Under the pieces are notes generated by a model, which saw only the letters and a list, made by a program, of their open reading frames with translations, was not told the DNA's origin and searched no databases. From Lachnospiraceae bacterium (GTDB lineage: Bacteria; Bacillota; Clostridia; Lachnospirales; Lachnospiraceae), in assembly GCA_024681595.1 (NCBI GenBank), contig JAILAN010000193.1, forward strand, positions 1-32,972: DNA of 32,972 nucleotides, in the 5' to 3' direction. Shown piece after piece: positions 31,439 through 32,972 of the stretch. A program made the translations under genes and the position numbers. How positions within the stretch are numbered: position 1 is the stretch's first letter; every line of letters starts with the position of its first letter.

Positions 31439-31466
31439 TTGCCTCCCCAACATCCGGTGATATAAA
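31439..31466 (+). promoter_or_regulatory. Predicted promoter of the secreted InlB-repeat gene
   Basis: TTGCCT (31439-31444), 16 bp, TATAAA (31461-31466) with an extended -10 TG at 31458-31459. The leader of about 90 nt contains CTGATTT (31520-31526) and AAATCAG (31546-31552), which can pair and would bring the ribosome site (GAGG at 31552-31555) into a fold. Confidence 0.5.
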
Positions 31467-31562
31467 ATCAAAAGGTGGGAAATAATTAAGGTAACGCCTG
31501 TAACATCGAGCCATGGGAGCTGATTTATGGGATTTTTTATTAGCGAAATCAGAGGAAACAAC

Positions 31563-32576
31563 ATGAAAGCAGGACTCAAAAGAATCATATCAATTGCATT
31601 AACACTATCGCTTGTATGGGGGATAGCAGGAGGTATAGCTCCTGTTAAAACATTTGCCACAACATTCACGATCACCTTTGATCCGAATGGAGGAAGTTGC
31701 GATCCCACATCTGCTACAACTGATGAAACCGGGAGATTGACCTCTCTTCCGGAACCTTCATATGAAGGACACAATTTTATAGGATGGCATACAGCCACTG
31801 AAAATGGTTCACAGGTATATGCAAATGATACTGTGTTTGATGTAAGTACAACTATTTATGCACTTTGGTCAGATTCAAGCGCTGATAACGATCCTCAGCC
31901 CAGTCAGCCCGAGCCCGAACCGGAAATAGATTTTGAAAACTCGATTGTCCCTCCTTCGCTACCACCAAGCGATAATGTTACTTCCGAACCTGAAGCCCCT
32001 TCAGAACCTGAAGATCCTTATGCTAAGAAACAGGAAGAAGCTAATAAGCAATTGGAAGATACAATTAATAAGTTTCTGTCAGCCAAAGATAGGCTTGCAT
32101 CTACAGGTAGTAGTGAAGAATTTGCTCTGTTTACTGGATCATACAATTCGGGATTAACTCTTGATATGGGTATCTTAACAAGCTTTAAAAAGGATACTTA
32201 TGATAAGATATCTGAACTTGTATCCGTGGGCGTTCCTGTAACCATAAAATATATCCATAAAGTTGAAAATCGCTCATTGACGATACCGAAATACTGTAAG
32301 GCCGACCTGAGTTCATACTGTGATGAGACCGGATATATCGGATTTGAAAACCTCAAAGGACAGTTGATACGGGATAAATATATCGAGGCCAGCGAGGAAG
32401 ATATTGCTGCATTTACAAAAGCCAGAGATAATATGCAGTCTATTTTTCGCATTTCACAGGCAGATAATGCTGCAACTGCAAATAGCGGAGCCGGTATGGC
32501 ACCAACTCCCATAAACGGAGGCTTTACCCCTTTTGCTGCCTTTGGATCAAGCAGCTTTAGGGCCCAAAGCGGCTAA
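31563..32576 (+). CDS. Secreted protein with InlB B-repeat (Listeria/Bacteroides repeat) domain
   Basis: This 337-residue protein starts with a clear signal peptide (MKAGLKRIISIALTLSLVWG, cleavage after about residue 33, TFA). An InlB B-repeat follows at about residues 34-102 (TFTITFDPNGGSC, GHNFIGWHT, TIYALWS). Then come a Pro/Glu-rich linker, a helical stretch (KKQEEANKQLEDTINKF), a module with VTIKYIHK...LTIPKYCKADL...GYIGFENL near residues 224-265, and a Gly/Ser/Ala-rich end. No LPXTG or membrane anchor is present, so it is likely released or bound non-covalently. The ATG at 31563 follows GAGG at 7 nt. Base composition is more AT-rich than upstream genes, hinting at accessory origin. Confidence 0.85.
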   Translation: MKAGLKRIISIALTLSLVWGIAGGIAPVKTFATTFTITFDPNGGSCDPTSATTDETGRLTSLPEPSYEGHNFIGWHTATENGSQVYANDTVFDVSTTIYALWSDSSADNDPQPSQPEPEPEIDFENSIVPPSLPPSDNVTSEPEAPSEPEDPYAKKQEEANKQLEDTINKFLSAKDRLASTGSSEEFALFTGSYNSGLTLDMGILTSFKKDTYDKISELVSVGVPVTIKYIHKVENRSLTIPKYCKADLSSYCDETGYIGFENLKGQLIRDKYIEASEEDIAAFTKARDNMQSIFRISQADNAATANSGAGMAPTPINGGFTPFAAFGSSSFRAQSG

Positions 32577-32584
32577 AGGAAGCT

Positions 32585-32749
32585 ATGATAAAGCGCCCTG
32601 ACGTAACTATAAAAGCTTCATTCCTGTCAAAGGGCCATACAGGCATACCTTTGAAGGTAACGATCCCTGCAGGACGAGTTGATCTTTTTGACAGTAACGG
32701 CTACTTAGGCCTATGCAGAGCCGGCACTGAACTGGGATACGATCAATAA
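32585..32749 (+). CDS. 54-residue ORF resembling a module of the upstream secreted protein
   Basis: ATG at 32585 follows AAGGA at 4-5 nt, and the stop is at 32747-32749. The product contains VTIKASFLSKG, PLKVTIPAGRVDLFD and SNGYLGLCRAG. These line up with VTIK, LTIP, DL and GYIGF in the upstream protein near residues 224-265. It has no signal peptide of its own, and an in-frame stop just upstream (32558-32560) rules out simple read-through in that frame. It may be a small real protein or the surviving end of a broken second copy of the secreted gene. Confidence 0.5.
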   Translation: MIKRPDVTIKASFLSKGHTGIPLKVTIPAGRVDLFDSNGYLGLCRAGTELGYDQ

Positions 32750-32771
32750 AGCAAATACGAATAAAGCAAAG

Positions 32772-32800
32772 AAGAGCATCTTCATTGAAGGTGCTCTTTT
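32772..32800 (+). terminator. Rho-independent terminator
   Basis: A 12-bp stem (32772-32783 with 32787-32798, one G-T pair) with a 3-nt loop ends in TTTT. It lies 22 bp after the small ORF and closes the secreted-protein transcript. Confidence 0.82.
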
Positions 32801-32907
32801 AAGCTTAAAAGATCCCGAAGATATGGATGAGCGATTTGGTAAATGGAACATAGAAGACCTGCCCTCCTTTTTTATTGTGTTTTCATAATACTTAGCAGGA
32901 TTTTATC

Positions 32908-32972
32908 ATGTATGATAGAATTTATAAGAATTACTTATACGAGGATAAAGACATGAAGTTTCATTATGGTGG
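32908..32972 (+). CDS. Start of an unidentified gene, cut by the window end
   Basis: ATG at 32908 follows AGGA (32897-32900) at 7 nt and is open to the last base, giving MYDRIYKNYLYEDKDMKFHY. An in-frame ATG at 32953 after GAGG is a second possible start. Too little is present to name a family. Confidence 0.45.
   Translation, partial: MYDRIYKNYLYEDKDMKFHYG

Noticed and set aside
31369..31562. Possible c-di-GMP or other known riboswitch upstream of the secreted protein
   Set aside because: I looked for GEMM and c-di-GMP-II core bases and found no match; only a promoter and a weak inverted repeat could be supported.

Overview
The window reads as a chromosomal segment of a motile, anaerobic Firmicute, most likely Lachnospiraceae (a Butyrivibrio- or Roseburia-like relative). 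The basis is indirect: flagellin of the MVVQHNMQAMNSN type, pyruvate phosphate dikinase, an ECF-type cobalamin uptake gene, a clpC-radA neighbourhood, strong AAGGAG ribosome sites and moderate GC. The species cannot be fixed from the sequence alone. No rRNA, tRNA, CRISPR array, transposase, integrase or phage gene was seen.

Layout. (1) 1-568, minus strand: a zinc-ribbon protein and the first 45 codons of flagellin, behind a sigma-D/FliA-like promoter. (2) 661-3640, plus: a TetR regulator with two putative operators around its promoter, an MFS exporter and a CPBP membrane protease. (3) 3664-8357, minus: a membrane diguanylate cyclase, a PHP-HAD fusion protein and a YbiT/YkpA-type ABC-F ATPase. 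(4) 8553-11465, plus: pyruvate phosphate dikinase carrying an unusual 92-residue Ala/Lys-rich tail. (5) 11594-13164, plus: a cobalamin riboswitch, a DUF4430 protein, an ECF S component and a GtrA-like protein. (6) 13242-18302, plus: a zinc-ribbon membrane protein with a Lys/Ala repeat, pyrE, a small membrane protein and a long M29-type aminopeptidase. (7) 18378-29021, plus: a promoter with a perfect inverted repeat, then purE-purM-purN-purD, an SH3 membrane protein, clpC, a small unknown protein, radA and an LCP protein, closed by two hairpins. (8) 29053-31368, plus: a GTG-start TetR regulator with its operator, an alpha/beta hydrolase and a fumarylacetoacetate-hydrolase-family enzyme. (9) 31439 to the end, AT-richer: a secreted InlB-repeat protein, a 54-codon ORF resembling one of its modules, a terminator and the start of another gene.

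How the parts work together. The purine genes supply four steps of IMP synthesis, and pyrE supplies one of UMP synthesis. ClpC and RadA are stress and repair functions. The riboswitch should shut off corrinoid uptake when cobalamin is plentiful. The two TetR units look like small self-regulated response modules.

The strongest leads for something undescribed are the PPDK tail, the PHP-HAD fusion, the secreted protein with its small companion ORF, a strong hairpin inside the S-component gene, and a short motif (TTWACATAAC) recurring upstream of several operons. I did not see a clear new defence or mobile system. All family calls come from reading motifs; no database search was possible.
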